A DNA stretch of 61,236 bases from Candidatus Obscuribacterales bacterium (GCA_019745415.1 JAIETF010000062.1:1-61236); one strand, 5' to 3'. Counted from the stretch's first letter, positions 9,268 to 18,576 are shown. Notes: generated by a model from the sequence alone, not told the origin. A program made the numbers and translations.

Positions 9268-9825
9268 ATGAATAAAGAAATGCACCAAGCTGAGCAAGGA
9301 GGGCTCAGCCATACACCTGTCATTGTCGAAGCCCAAGCAGTCGAAACCATCCTCGTGGTCATCGATATGCAGCCCGGCTATCCTGCCGCCCTAGACGCGG
9401 TCACCCAGTGGTTCGTCAAACAAGAAATCCAGAAGCAGATGGAGCAAAACTTGCCCGTCATCCTGGTCGAGTTCGACGCACACGAAATGGGCGAAACCCT
9501 CCAATCGCTCCGAGACCTGCTTGCCGGCTATAAGCGCCTCAAGGTCGTCTCCAAAAGCCAAAACGACGGCTCCACAGAAGTCATCGCCGCCTGCCGCATC
9601 CTCACCGGATACGACACGCCCTTCAGTCTCAGAGTCTGCGGCGTCAATAGCGACGCTTGCGTGCTGGAGACAGTGCAAGGGTTGAGCGAAAAACTGCCGC
9701 TGACGAGCATTTTCGTCCCGCAAGACGCCTGCAACTGCCTGACCGGCAAAGAAAACGATGTCTGGGTGGAAGACTTTCCAGCTCTGCCCAATGTCGTGGT
9801 CGAACTGCATGCTCGAGGTAGCTAA
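9268..9825 (+). CDS. Isochorismatase/nicotinamidase-family cysteine hydrolase
   Basis: The protein has 185 residues and shows the family's catalytic triad D33 (VVIDMQPGY), K96 (VVSKSQNDGS) and C131 (GVNSDACV). The family includes nicotinamidase (nicotinamide to nicotinate), isochorismatase and other amidases. The usual nicotinamidase metal-binding DxHxxxH motif is not visible, so nicotinamidase activity is not established. ATG 9268 is chosen over an in-frame ATG at 9217 because the latter lies inside the terminator-like hairpin. Codons mostly end in C or G, unlike the genes just upstream. Pyridine-nucleotide genes lie 30 kb away in the same window, which makes an NAD-salvage role thinkable but unproven. 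Confidence 0.85.
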   Translation: MNKEMHQAEQGGLSHTPVIVEAQAVETILVVIDMQPGYPAALDAVTQWFVKQEIQKQMEQNLPVILVEFDAHEMGETLQSLRDLLAGYKRLKVVSKSQNDGSTEVIAACRILTGYDTPFSLRVCGVNSDACVLETVQGLSEKLPLTSIFVPQDACNCLTGKENDVWVEDFPALPNVVVELHARGS

Positions 9826-9940
9826 TGCCGAGAGCTAATTCTTCCTAAACCGCTCGGAATCAGTTGGAAAGAAAATCAGCCCAGATTTACTTTCCAACTG
9901 GTTTCGAGCTTTTCACGAGCGTTTTAACGCGGAGCATCTC

Positions 9941-10912
9941 ATGAAACACAAGCTACAGATCAGCGAGAGGCAAAGAGCCCTCGCTCTTTATCATGCGGTT
10001 GTACAAACCCTGCGCAGTAACTTCTATGACCGCGACAGGCTCGAAAAGGCGCTGGCGGAACAGAAGCGACCGCAGTTCGGCGATGAGGAAGGCGCTCTGG
10101 CTGCCATCGACCGGCTGCTGTTCGCACTCGGCGACACCTACACCGAAAGGTTGGTGGAACCGCAAAGAGACACACAGCGCGATGCCGCTCCCAGCAAAGC
10201 CCAGCCTGAGCCGGAAGAACTTCGCGCCGTCATCGGCGGTAACGGCATCGCCTATGTGCACATTGCCAACTTCGATAAGGCCGGCTTGAGGGATCGCCTC
10301 ATCGCCAAAGCCGAGAAGATCAAGGACCATCGCGGTCTCATCCTCGACCTGCGCAACAACCGCGGCGGTCGTATGGACGAAGCCCTGGCGGTGCTGGCAG
10401 TCTTCATCGAGAATGGTGTGCTGGGCACGATCAAGAACCGCATCGATGCCGATGCCGTCGAAAGTCGCAGATACTGCGTCAACGATACGCAGTTCTTCGC
10501 CGAGGTGGAAAGTTCCGGCAAAAAGCCGCGACACATCTTCTTCGACCGCCCGCCCTGCCTGCTCGGCGGTCGACCGCTGGTCATCTTGATCAACAGTCGC
10601 ACTGCCAGCGCGGCTGAGATGTTGACCGCTTCACTGGTGGAGAACTCCGAGCCGGGCAAGGTCACCTTGGTCGGCAGTGGCAGCACTCCGGGCAAGGGCA
10701 TCGGCCAGGTCGAAATCGACGTGCACAAGTTTGGCTCTACGGTCAAACTGCGCATCACCCGCAGTCACTGGTTCACCCCTTCGGGGCAATGGCTGGGCGA
10801 CTGCGGTCAGACGGTACGCGACGGCATCGAGCCTGAAGTCGTTGTCGAAGGCGACAGCGGCATCGAAGGTCTGACAGCAGCGCGTGCGGCCCTCGACAAA
10901 CTCATGACCTGA
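9941..10912 (+). CDS. S41-family (C-terminal-processing-like) serine peptidase without PDZ or export signal
   Basis: This 323-residue protein has the S41 fold: a short helical N-terminal part like the Tsp/CtpA N-terminal segment, then the core with GLILDLRNNRGG (about 132-143), the nucleophile region INSRTASAAEML with S223 as likely nucleophile, and a Lys 29 residues on (K252 in PGKGIGQ). That spacing matches the Ser-Lys dyad of the family. A PDZ domain normally lies between the helical part and the core, but here about 30 residues of linker (78-97) replace it. No signal peptide is present, so a cytoplasmic role is likely. It follows the isochorismatase-like gene by 115 bases and shares its C/G-ending codon use. 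The ribosome site GCGGAG precedes the ATG. Confidence 0.88.
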   Translation: MKHKLQISERQRALALYHAVVQTLRSNFYDRDRLEKALAEQKRPQFGDEEGALAAIDRLLFALGDTYTERLVEPQRDTQRDAAPSKAQPEPEELRAVIGGNGIAYVHIANFDKAGLRDRLIAKAEKIKDHRGLILDLRNNRGGRMDEALAVLAVFIENGVLGTIKNRIDADAVESRRYCVNDTQFFAEVESSGKKPRHIFFDRPPCLLGGRPLVILINSRTASAAEMLTASLVENSEPGKVTLVGSGSTPGKGIGQVEIDVHKFGSTVKLRITRSHWFTPSGQWLGDCGQTVRDGIEPEVVVEGDSGIEGLTAARAALDKLMT

Positions 10913-10935
10913 CGGTCTATGAGCATTCTGGGTTG

Positions 10936-10968
10936 ACCCCGGGAGCGAAAGCAATTTCCTCCCGGGGT
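10936..10968. terminator. GC-rich hairpin after the S41 peptidase gene
   Basis: The arms ACCCCGGGAG and CTCCCGGGGT (10936-10945 and 10959-10968) can pair fully over a 13-base loop. There is no long T-run afterwards, so termination may be partial. Confidence 0.65.
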
Positions 10969-11053
10969 TCACTCAAACCTCTGGACTTGCTTCAACTCAA
11001 AAGAATTTTTGTTTTTCGCTTTTCTACTATTGCCTATAGCATCATAAGAATTA

Positions 11054-11087
11054 GACCGAAGCACTCATTAGTCGAGATGCTTCGGTC
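11054..11087 (-). terminator. Hairpin terminator of the minus-strand gene at 11109
   Basis: The perfect 10-base arms GACCGAAGCA and TGCTTCGGTC lie about 20 bases beyond the stop of the minus-strand gene, with A/T-rich sequence after the stem on that strand. Confidence 0.7.
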
Positions 11088-11108
11088 ATTTCGGCTAGTC
11101 TCTCAAGT

Positions 11109-12482
11109 TTATTGCCCTTTGTAGGGCCTATACATCGAGTTGAATTTCTCAGCGCCGACAATGTAATACTCGCCCGCCGGGCCGCGCATCATATAGTCAC
11201 CGGCTTTGCCGGTACCGACACCTTCAAGAGTTTGAATCTGAGTGGGGAAAGTGAGGCGGCGAGCAGTGCCTAGGGCTGTCTTCATGTACTCTCCGGGCCT
11301 ACCAGGAACTTCACCATAGGTTTTGGCAAAGATGTCGGGTTTGACAGTCCATTGATTCTTGCCGTCGCTCAAGAGCCAGTCACCAGCTTGACCAGACATG
11401 ATATCTCCGTTTCCAGACTGCCAATTAAGAGCACCTGTCAATCGTTCCGCCTTTACTGTACCTTGCTTTTGATATTGCCTGAAATCAGTCTGATCGGCTT
11501 GCACTGCACCAGGAATAGCGGCTATGGAGTAGATCGCGCCTGTAGCTATAGCACGTGTGCCCACTTTGGCAAACGAAACCGCCTGACCGGCCGCTCTAGC
11601 AAGATTGATTTCGGCAATGGCGCCGCTGGACATGCCGTTTATGCCGCTTGAAGCAATCCGGGTCCAGAAGGCGCTTCGCTCGAACACCGGTCCGAATGCC
11701 TTGGTGACTCCGTAGCCAAGCCCATAGCCCAAACCGACGGCAGCAGCATCCATAGCAAGGTTGGTCGGGCTAAAGTTCTGGGCGGCGGCATTCTTGAGTC
11801 CGCTAGCGGGGGCGAACTGCCCCTTCTCATCATAGTAGTTGCCGCGCGAGAGCACGGTTTCTATGCTGCGACCGCCCAGAGACATGGCTCCAGCCTTGAG
11901 CCCGAGATTTACGTCGGCGCCAAGCACACCGCCAACAAGTCCCTTAAAGGCGAGTCCCTTCGCCAACCCTAGACCGGCATCAATCACCTGATCTCTGGCT
12001 CTGTCAGCCGGTTTAGCTTCGTCCGCCATGTAGAGAGCTCCGGTAGCAGCCCAACCGACAGGGCCACCAACCATGATGGCACCCACCTTGACTCCGGTCG
12101 AACCATAAAAGTTGATGTCACCTTGCACACCGCGCACCCGCTGGTCTTCTTTAACCTGCTTGTCGATGTCTAGACGCATTTTCTCAACAGCTTTGAAATC
12201 ACCGCGTTTAATCGCTTCCTCGGCAGTCTTGTCGAGCAACTCCAACTGAGCCAAAGACTTCTCGTCTTTTCTATAGAGATAATCGAAAGCAGTGCCAAGA
12301 TAAGACTGACTTTTTTCTTGCTGTTTGTGGTCTTTGATTTCCTGCTTAAGACTAGCGAGAGATTGCATCGCTTCCCTAGAGAGGGCGGTCGATGCATCGT
12401 GTCCGCTTGTATTGTTCTGGTTTTCCCTTCCAGACTCGACAGGCTTGTCGGCGGTCTTTATCTCAGATTTTGATTCAGCCAT
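11109..12482 (-). CDS. Hypothetical protein with glycine-rich hydrophobic core and C-terminal GDW/Y repeats
   Basis: The protein has 457 residues and no function that I recognise. The N-terminus (about 1-120) is charged, Gln/Lys/Glu-rich and predicted helical. The middle (about 135-320) is Gly/Ala-rich with several weakly hydrophobic stretches (GAIMVGGPVGWAATGALYMA, GVGLGYGLGYG), reminiscent of glycine-zipper or toxin-like membrane-active regions. The C-terminus has two related units, GDWLLSDGKNQWTVKPDIF..TY and GDYMMRGPAGEYYIVGAEKF..MY, a motif seen in assorted bacterial and phage proteins. ATG 12482 follows GAGG at good spacing; a TTG at 12497 is the alternative. It stands alone with its own terminator. 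Confidence 0.65.
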   Translation of the reverse strand: MAESKSEIKTADKPVESGRENQNNTSGHDASTALSREAMQSLASLKQEIKDHKQQEKSQSYLGTAFDYLYRKDEKSLAQLELLDKTAEEAIKRGDFKAVEKMRLDIDKQVKEDQRVRGVQGDINFYGSTGVKVGAIMVGGPVGWAATGALYMADEAKPADRARDQVIDAGLGLAKGLAFKGLVGGVLGADVNLGLKAGAMSLGGRSIETVLSRGNYYDEKGQFAPASGLKNAAAQNFSPTNLAMDAAAVGLGYGLGYGVTKAFGPVFERSAFWTRIASSGINGMSSGAIAEINLARAAGQAVSFAKVGTRAIATGAIYSIAAIPGAVQADQTDFRQYQKQGTVKAERLTGALNWQSGNGDIMSGQAGDWLLSDGKNQWTVKPDIFAKTYGEVPGRPGEYMKTALGTARRLTFPTQIQTLEGVGTGKAGDYMMRGPAGEYYIVGAEKFNSMYRPYKGQ

Positions 12483-12710
12483 AAGAAAATGCCTCAAATG
12501 CGCAGCAAAGCCGATACAGGGCTTATCTTGCTTGCCTTACTCAGAACGGCTTTGCAATGGAGGTAGTTATTAAGGGCGCCAGCTAATTCGGGGTGTCTGC
12601 ATATATACCGATGCAAAAATTTTTTGGACAAAAATTTCCAGCCTTCGGCAAAATGAGCCTAACTAGAGCAAGCATAGCCGGTCTCGCAATACTCGCAAGT
12701 GCCTTTGCTT

Positions 12711-13730
12711 TCATCCTTCGTTAAAACGGCGAAGCCATTCTGCCGGTATCTTGCCTTCTTCAATCTCATGGCTCCAAATCTGTGGACGATTGCCCGCAGA
12801 AGTCCAAAAACTTTCACAGGCTCTGAGGTAATCTAGAACAAACTTCCTCTCACCAACCTTGAGCAAACCGTAAGCTAACTCCATGCTCGGACCAAAAGAA
12901 GATAAAACGGGTGTGGAGCCGACTTCCGCCGCTCGCCTCAGATGCTTTCCGGCTCGATAGACCTTGTTTTGGCGCAATGCTACTAGTCCACGAACTGTTT
13001 CGCTGTGATGCTTATCGTCGCAATCTCTACCTAAACCAAGCCTGAAGGCATATCCATTTGCCTTCTGCAAATTGCCAGCTTTCAAATGCAAATAAGCCAA
13101 AGTCTCTAAGGCTTGACCGCGATGTTTGCGCTCAGACCTGTCCAGCCATTTCTCCGCCCAGGCTATGGAATCGCCGCCTTCGCAGATACGCGATAAACGC
13201 TCACACCATTCGGGATTTCGCGGCTCCAATTGATGACAATCGAGGAGGAGCGCATGGGCTGCTGGACCATCTAAAACCCTGATATACTCCGCGAAATTAC
13301 CTAATACTCTTGGATCTGATGGATACTTAGAAACTTGCACCTGCCAAAGTTCAACTACCTTGGCTGACTCTGCTTTGCCTAGAAGAAAGTGAGAAAAGAT
13401 CAGGCGCTGGTGCAATTGACTGGTCGGCATATTTTCAATTAGCCAGCCAACATGACGCATATATGACTCTAACAAACTAGGACTTTCGGCATCACTGGTT
13501 CCCACTTTCTGGAGCAACCGATCGTAATAGGAAAGAAGCAAACTGCGGGATAGAAGGTCCGAAGGATCGGCTAGAAGTTTGTCTTCTCTATTTCTTGCCT
13601 CCTGTTCTGAGCTGATCTCTCTTCCAAAATGATAGATCTTATTCAACTCATCAAGTTTTAAGGAGCTCTCTTTCCTCATCCTCTCGGTCTTAGCCTCAAG
13701 CCAATCAATAAACAAACCGAGAAGTTTCAT
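12711..13730 (-). CDS. Hypothetical helical-repeat (TPR-like) protein
   Basis: The protein has 339 residues with no signal peptide or membrane helix. From about residue 50 it consists of helical hairpins with TPR-like spacing of small and aromatic residues (LLLSYYDRLL, FSHFLLGKAESAKVVELW, ALETLAYLHLKAGNLQKANGYAFRLG, GLVALRQNKVYRAGKHLRRAAEVG), which suggests a protein-protein interaction scaffold in the cytoplasm. There is no catalytic motif. Nothing in the neighbours points to a partner. Confidence 0.65.
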   Translation of the reverse strand: MKLLGLFIDWLEAKTERMRKESSLKLDELNKIYHFGREISSEQEARNREDKLLADPSDLLSRSLLLSYYDRLLQKVGTSDAESPSLLESYMRHVGWLIENMPTSQLHQRLIFSHFLLGKAESAKVVELWQVQVSKYPSDPRVLGNFAEYIRVLDGPAAHALLLDCHQLEPRNPEWCERLSRICEGGDSIAWAEKWLDRSERKHRGQALETLAYLHLKAGNLQKANGYAFRLGLGRDCDDKHHSETVRGLVALRQNKVYRAGKHLRRAAEVGSTPVLSSFGPSMELAYGLLKVGERKFVLDYLRACESFWTSAGNRPQIWSHEIEEGKIPAEWLRRFNEG

Positions 13731-14043
13731 TGCTTGGCAGTGCTCCGCTAACAGGGCTCCGTTAAGGCTTTCTCAGTCCACCGACTGAAATCAGCAAATC
13801 AGAAGCAGTGGAAACAGACGCGAAAAACTCGCTTGAAGCTATAGTAACAGTCATTCATGACTAGTATGTACCAACTGTAGGACCTCTAGTAACTTAGTTT
13901 TCTCGTTTTCTACGACATTCTATAGTCTTATTGCCGACAGTATTAATGGCAATACAATTTCGACTGCGAAAATGACCGCTGAAGCACTCTGAACTACAGA
14001 CAATCCGTATAAGAAAGAGCGCTCATGTTTGCAATAGCAACTC
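13731..14043. other. Intergenic stretch without recognisable features
   Basis: These 313 bases hold no credible reading frame, clear terminator or repeat. The minus-strand gene at 12711-13730 must be transcribed from a promoter in this stretch or farther upstream. Confidence 0.5.
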
Positions 14044-16275
14044 TCAAGAATCTGCTTTAAGCAAATCGCCATACTGCAAGTAAATCTTGCCCCGGTTGCG
14101 CGCCTCATCTAATGTAAGCTCGCAGGCGCCTAAAAGTGAATTGAGATTGGTGAAATCTTCAGGAATAGAGGCGGAGGCAAAAGTAAGCGAAAGTTTACGG
14201 CCGTCCATTCCGGTCAACGCAGTCTCGGTCAAATATTTGGTGATTTTCTTGACGAAGACCTTAGCACCGGCGGGACCGGTATCGGGCAACACAATGGCAA
14301 AGTCGTAAGCTTCATAATGCCCAACCACATCGGTATGCCTCTTCTTGGCGGTGATGCGCCTGGCGGCATCGGCTACAGCCGAACCAGGCAAGACCCTGCG
14401 TTTGACACCACCCTCGGTGACAACTTCGTCGCGCATTTCAAAGAGCACCACAGAAAGAGTACCGCGGCTTCTATAAATGCGAAAAAACTCTTCTTCTAGG
14501 AAATACAGAAAAGCAGGATAGATAAAGAGACCGGTATCTTCTCTTCTCAGGCTCATCATCACAGACTGAATGAGCGTACCGTCTATTTTCTTAGGAATTA
14601 CGGTGAGTTGTTTCGGCGCCACCGAGGCAGGAGCATTAGAAATATCGACCAACTCAAAAGAAACCATGTGATAGATTGCTTCAACCAGCTTTAGCCTAGG
14701 CATTTTTGACGACTTAGCCAGATCGGCTAAAGTCTGCTTGCCATCAAGTTTGATATAAATGCCGGCCATAACCTCGGGGTCCATAGGCGCTTCATGGGCG
14801 GCAATCTGCAAGAACTGCGCCTTGGTCAAACTAGCATCGGCTCTCACAAAAGTAGAATTAGCCGACATACCATAGTCTTGCAATTCCTTGACTAGATGAG
14901 CCATCTGACGATGATTAGCGAGCAAAACTTCTGCCGGGGTCTCCACAGTGCGCTTCATACCGACTGTCGAAATACCGGTTGAAAGAGAGAAAGTACCATC
15001 GCCCAAGAGAAGAATCTCAGTGAGAGCCTCATCGCCGGTCAATTCTCCAAGCATAGCTTGCAAGACTTCACCTTGGTTTAAGTAAAGCACAGCCGAAGCA
15101 TCTTTAGTATCGACTCGCAGCCTGCCGCTCACTCTAGCGCCCTTGTACTGCTTGAGCAACTTGATCAAAGAAATACTCTTCAAATCACCTTGTTCTGGTA
15201 CTGCCGGTCTATCATCTGAAGATCGGTTATCTGCAGGTCTATCTTGAGCAGAAGCGGGTCTCTGCCCGGTCTGCTTGTCCGGTTGCGGCTGGGAAGAAGG
15301 CTGTGGCTGGGGAGCCGGCTGTGGCTGGGAAGAAGGCTGTGGCTGGGGAGCCGGCTGTGGTCTAGGAGCTTCTAGCGGTGGAGTAACCTGGCGAAAAGAT
15401 TCTTGCACAGGGTTGGGGAATGGAGCTTGTGAAGGCGGCGCGGCATGAGGTTGCGCCGGAGCCTGATTCGCACTCGAATTGGAGCCCGCACTAGGGCTTG
15501 GGAAAGAGTTAGAGCTAGGGACAGAGTCAGCTGGTTTCTGCGACTCTACTCGTCTTGGCCTTTCGATTTCCTTAAAATAATTCGGCGGTGGTGAATTAGC
15601 GCCAGACTGGCTCTGGTTGGGCGAGACAGCCGGACCCAGTGCTGATGATGGTCCTGATGCTGGCGCTGACCCTGGTGTCGGCGGTGGTGTCACGGACCTT
15701 TCCGGCATAACTGGAGCCGGTATTGTATTTGGCACTGGAGCTGGATTAGGAGTTGGATTTTGAGTTGTTCTGGAGTCTGGCTCAGGATCTGGTATTGGTC
15801 TAAACTCAGCCGTAACCGGTCGCTCTACCGGACGAGAAGGTCTGGCAGGCTCAATTGTCACTGCTTTGTCAGCTTTCTCAGAATTTTGAGCAGACTGACT
15901 CTGCGCTTGCAATTTATCTAGAGCGGTATTGCGAGCCTCTCTTGTACGGTTTAATCTTGAAACGTCATCAGGACGAGTAGCCGCCGATGAAGCTCCTTGC
16001 ACAGCGTTCAAGACTTGGTTATAGACCATCAAAATGTCATGCCCGACACATTGGCAAAGTTCAATCTTGCGCCCGGCTTTCTCGCAGTAGAGTTGCCAAA
16101 TCAGCTTGCGCTCTTTTAAGGTGCTTACCACTTCCAGCGTGATTAGCAAATTATCGGCGTTGCGCCAGCTGGCATACTGCTTCTCGCCGCCCTTCTGGAC
16201 AGCCTTTGAGAGCATCTGGTGCAAGACCGGAATATCCGGCGCATTGCGTAGTTGCATGCCGCCTTTTTTGATCAT
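14044..16275 (-). CDS. DUF4388-type regulatory protein with proline-rich linker and degenerate GGDEF-like domain
   Basis: The protein has 743 residues. Residues about 1-110 form a compact N-terminal domain. About 115-355 is a Pro/Ser/Gln-rich linker containing a 12-residue repeat (QPAPQPQPSSQP). A DUF4388-like domain follows (SLIKLLKQYKGARVSGRLRV..., LYLNQGEVLQAMLGELTGDEAL), then a helical part. The last 170 residues have the layout of a nucleotide cyclase domain, but where GG[D/E]EF is expected the sequence is HYEAYDFAIVLPDT. Cyclic-di-GMP synthesis is therefore unlikely, and a binding or sensing role is more plausible. DUF4388 proteins often link gliding, signalling and two-component systems. 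It starts 4 bases after the rlpA-like stop, so the two are probably one transcript. Confidence 0.75.
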   Translation of the reverse strand: MIKKGGMQLRNAPDIPVLHQMLSKAVQKGGEKQYASWRNADNLLITLEVVSTLKERKLIWQLYCEKAGRKIELCQCVGHDILMVYNQVLNAVQGASSAATRPDDVSRLNRTREARNTALDKLQAQSQSAQNSEKADKAVTIEPARPSRPVERPVTAEFRPIPDPEPDSRTTQNPTPNPAPVPNTIPAPVMPERSVTPPPTPGSAPASGPSSALGPAVSPNQSQSGANSPPPNYFKEIERPRRVESQKPADSVPSSNSFPSPSAGSNSSANQAPAQPHAAPPSQAPFPNPVQESFRQVTPPLEAPRPQPAPQPQPSSQPQPAPQPQPSSQPQPDKQTGQRPASAQDRPADNRSSDDRPAVPEQGDLKSISLIKLLKQYKGARVSGRLRVDTKDASAVLYLNQGEVLQAMLGELTGDEALTEILLLGDGTFSLSTGISTVGMKRTVETPAEVLLANHRQMAHLVKELQDYGMSANSTFVRADASLTKAQFLQIAAHEAPMDPEVMAGIYIKLDGKQTLADLAKSSKMPRLKLVEAIYHMVSFELVDISNAPASVAPKQLTVIPKKIDGTLIQSVMMSLRREDTGLFIYPAFLYFLEEEFFRIYRSRGTLSVVLFEMRDEVVTEGGVKRRVLPGSAVADAARRITAKKRHTDVVGHYEAYDFAIVLPDTGPAGAKVFVKKITKYLTETALTGMDGRKLSLTFASASIPEDFTNLNSLLGACELTLDEARNRGKIYLQYGDLLKADS
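15282..15365 (-). repeat. 36-bp tandem repeat coding for a Pro/Gln linker
   Basis: About two copies of a 36-base unit (reading GGCTGTGGCTGGG on the plus strand) encode the alternating QPQPSSQPQPAP linker of the DUF4388 protein. The length is a multiple of three, so copy-number change would keep the frame. Confidence 0.75.
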
Positions 16276-16279
16276 AACT

Positions 16280-16888
16280 CTATTCCGACTTGTCTAAGAT
16301 GGTGCAAGCCACTTGCACCGTGCCGGCTCTCAGCATGCCCAATTGACTTGCTGCAGCATGTGAAAGGTCGATAACTTTAGATGGAGTAAAGGGTCCTCGG
16401 TCGTTAATCACAACAACACAACTAGTGCCGTTCACCTTATTGGTCACTTTTACTTTAGTGCCGAAAGGCAAGGTGCGATGTGCCGCCGTCATTCTTTCAC
16501 GGTGTAGAACATGACCCGAAGCTGTTTTCTTGCCATAAAAGCTGTGATGATAATAGTCGGCCCAACCTGTGAAATGAGGCTTTTCAATGCCTTTGACAGA
16601 GCTCTGTCCTTTGGCGGCTTGCAGAGAATTCTTGCTCTCTCTAGCCTCTAGCTGTTTCTCAGATGCTGCAGGTTTTACTGCAAAATTCGAAACTTCACTG
16701 CAATTAATTGCACCGGCCTCTTTAAATGAGAAATGCTCAGGGCCTATGGCATCGGCAAACTCTTCTGCTGTAGCCTCAATCTGCTCTATTTGCGCCTGGG
16801 CAGCAGAACAGAAATAAAAGCTCAAGCTCAAAAGAACTGCTGAGAGCCGAAGCGGCATATTCAAGCTAGGGAAACAAGGTCTTGACAA
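16280..16888 (-). CDS. rlpA: RlpA-like double-psi beta-barrel protein (septal lytic transglycosylase family)
   Basis: The family's founding enzyme cleaves denuded glycan strands at the division septum. Here the signal peptide (MPLRLSAVLLSLSFYFCSAAQAQ) is followed by about 90 mixed residues and a C-terminal RlpA domain: GWADYYHHSFYGKKTASG, MTAAHRTLPFGTKVKVTN, VVINDRGPF and the closing DLSHAAASQLG. The conserved catalytic Asp/His positions of the barrel (NDRGP; AAHRTLP) are present. There is no SPOR domain. Two starts are possible: TTG 16888 has a strong AGGAGG just upstream, while ATG 16858 begins directly at the signal peptide but has no ribosome site. It is exported; a lipobox is not obvious. 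It is followed closely by the DUF4388 gene. Confidence 0.85.
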   Translation of the reverse strand: MSRPCFPSLNMPLRLSAVLLSLSFYFCSAAQAQIEQIEATAEEFADAIGPEHFSFKEAGAINCSEVSNFAVKPAASEKQLEARESKNSLQAAKGQSSVKGIEKPHFTGWADYYHHSFYGKKTASGHVLHRERMTAAHRTLPFGTKVKVTNKVNGTSCVVVINDRGPFTPSKVIDLSHAAASQLGMLRAGTVQVACTILDKSE

Positions 16889-16919
16889 GACTCCTCCTGC
16901 TTTGCTCCCCTATACTACC

Positions 16920-17519
16920 TCAGATCCGTCGGAGCATTACTCCTGCAGTGTTAGATAGAGCCAAGCCAAGGCTAAAATCTCTGCTCCCGAAAAAGTGCCG
17001 AAAATCAACTGGGTTTGGCATTTCAATAGTTTCCCCTGCCAGCCGAGCCAAAGTCAGGTGAGGGAAGTAATCTTCAGGCAGGGTAAGCGGTGTATAGCCC
17101 AACTGCTTAAGCTTTTCAAAGTAGAACTGCTGCAATTCAAGAAGGGCAGGGTTAATGGCAACTGCCAAACCGACCGTGCAGGTCGCAGCATTGTTGGGTG
17201 TGGCGGCAGCAACCGAAGCCCTTTGCCCCCTCCCTGACCGCAAATAAAAATGGTCAAATTTAAGTTGAAAAATTCTATCTTTGTCTGTCCCTAATGAAAA
17301 ATCCGGAAGTTCAACCGAAATATCTCTGTTTAGAACCTTCGAAATAGTAGGCCCCTGAAACTGACAGACTGTCACATGAGGCAAACAATTCTCTCCCAAC
17401 AGATAGTCAGTGAATTGGTCGGCGAAGTACTGACGAGCAAATTCGGTAACCAATTCGGAAAAATCAGCCTGGCAGGGCGTGAGCACCAAATTAAAGCGGG
17501 AAGGTTGCAGGTCGATCAA
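16920..17519 (-). CDS. 2H phosphoesterase superfamily protein (2'-5' RNA ligase-like)
   Basis: This 199-residue protein has the two His-x-Thr motifs of the 2H superfamily: H48-V-T50 in CLPHVTVCQF and H154-L-T156 in YFPHLTLARL, in the expected half-symmetric arrangement. Members act on cyclic or 2',5'-phosphodiester bonds of RNA or small nucleotides (LigT, ThpR, cyclic phosphodiesterases). It is probably cytoplasmic. The only start near the conserved part is TTG 17519, without a clear ribosome site. It lies about 30 bases upstream of the rlpA-like gene on the same strand and could share its transcript. The substrate is not known. Confidence 0.8.
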   Translation of the reverse strand: MIDLQPSRFNLVLTPCQADFSELVTEFARQYFADQFTDYLLGENCLPHVTVCQFQGPTISKVLNRDISVELPDFSLGTDKDRIFQLKFDHFYLRSGRGQRASVAAATPNNAATCTVGLAVAINPALLELQQFYFEKLKQLGYTPLTLPEDYFPHLTLARLAGETIEMPNPVDFRHFFGSRDFSLGLALSNTAGVMLRRI

Positions 17520-17631
17520 GAGAATTGCCTATACCTTGTTCTTTAGTAGCATTTCAGTAACTTCCCTATGGTATTTCAGCATGGTGCAATAGAAAATACC
17601 TAAACTTCTGAACTTATCCGCCGAGATTACT

Positions 17632-18576
17632 ATGACCGAAAATACAAAAACCAAGTTATTTAGACTAACAGTCTTTTCGCTGGCGGCAGCCTCGCTTATC
17701 GCTTGCAGCAAAAGCAGCGGCGAAACAAAAGAAGGCCAACTATTGAGCTCAAACGCACCAGCTCAGGGCGCCCAAAGCAGCGCCGAGCCGGGCAAAACTG
17801 AACCAGGTCAAATTGAACCAGGCTCTATAGTTCCTGGTCAAATCGTCCAAGGCAATCCAGAACCAGGAGGGATAACGGGCGAACCAGGCTGTTCAACTGG
17901 AGCCGAGCCCGGGGCCGCCGACTCAAGCCCTGGCTGGGCCGGTCCAGATAGCGGTACACCGCCGCCGGTCTATACTCCTCCTAGCGCTTCCGGCACCGGT
18001 CCAGATACCCCTGTTTCATCAGAGGAAACAGTCTCATCGGGAGATGCCACAGTATCTGTCGAAAACACAGGACCCCAGCATGAATGGACAAGAGAAGAAA
18101 TGCTTCTTGCTAGGCCGATGCCGATGTCGAAGGAAGAGCGAGACTTCGCCTTCAGTCATAAGGCACCTGAGACAATTAGAACCTGGACCTTGGGCGAGTT
18201 CCAAGAATACACAAAGAATCCGCTCGGGGCCAGAGACATGATCAGCGAGGGAACGCGCTGGATCTCGCTAAGACGTTCTCTCAGCGGTCAATTGCAGTTC
18301 AGCAAAGAGTTTCTCGGTCGCAAGAAAATCAACCCACCACCTCGCCCCAAACGCATCACCAACGCCGACGGCTCGCAGAGCCCCGACCCTGAGTTTCTCA
18401 CCGACAATTCAGTCTTTGCACCAGCTCGCAGCGCTGAAACCTTTGAAAAGCTGAAGACCTGCCGCCAGGATATCTCTGACTTGTGTAAAGAACTAGAGCA
18501 AATACACAACCAGGCCGCTAAGAAAGGTCGTTTACAAGCACTTGAAAATGCAATATCAAATATCGAATGGGAATAA
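17632..18576 (+). CDS. Lipoprotein with EPG-repeat linker
   Basis: The 314-residue precursor starts with a lipoprotein signal (LTVFSLAAASLIAC, lipid-bearing Cys at 25). Residues about 50-120 are a low-complexity region built on E-P-G-x-I units (EPGQIEPGSIVPGQI), probably an extended tether. The C-terminal half is charged and helical (EWTREEMLLARPMPMSKEERDFAFSHKAP, LRRSLSGQLQFSKEFLGRKK) and has no known domain. It sits just before the Ser/Thr kinase gene on the same strand (38-base gap), so it may be co-expressed. Function unknown. Confidence 0.75.
   Translation: MTENTKTKLFRLTVFSLAAASLIACSKSSGETKEGQLLSSNAPAQGAQSSAEPGKTEPGQIEPGSIVPGQIVQGNPEPGGITGEPGCSTGAEPGAADSSPGWAGPDSGTPPPVYTPPSASGTGPDTPVSSEETVSSGDATVSVENTGPQHEWTREEMLLARPMPMSKEERDFAFSHKAPETIRTWTLGEFQEYTKNPLGARDMISEGTRWISLRRSLSGQLQFSKEFLGRKKINPPPRPKRITNADGSQSPDPEFLTDNSVFAPARSAETFEKLKTCRQDISDLCKELEQIHNQAAKKGRLQALENAISNIEWE

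Noticed and set aside
9268..9825. Firm assignment as nicotinamidase (pncA)
   Set aside because: The catalytic triad is shared by the whole isochorismatase family and the metal-binding His/Asp pattern of nicotinamidases is not seen.
14044..14560. Active diguanylate cyclase domain
   Set aside because: The GGDEF signature is absent (YEAYDF), so only the fold is proposed.
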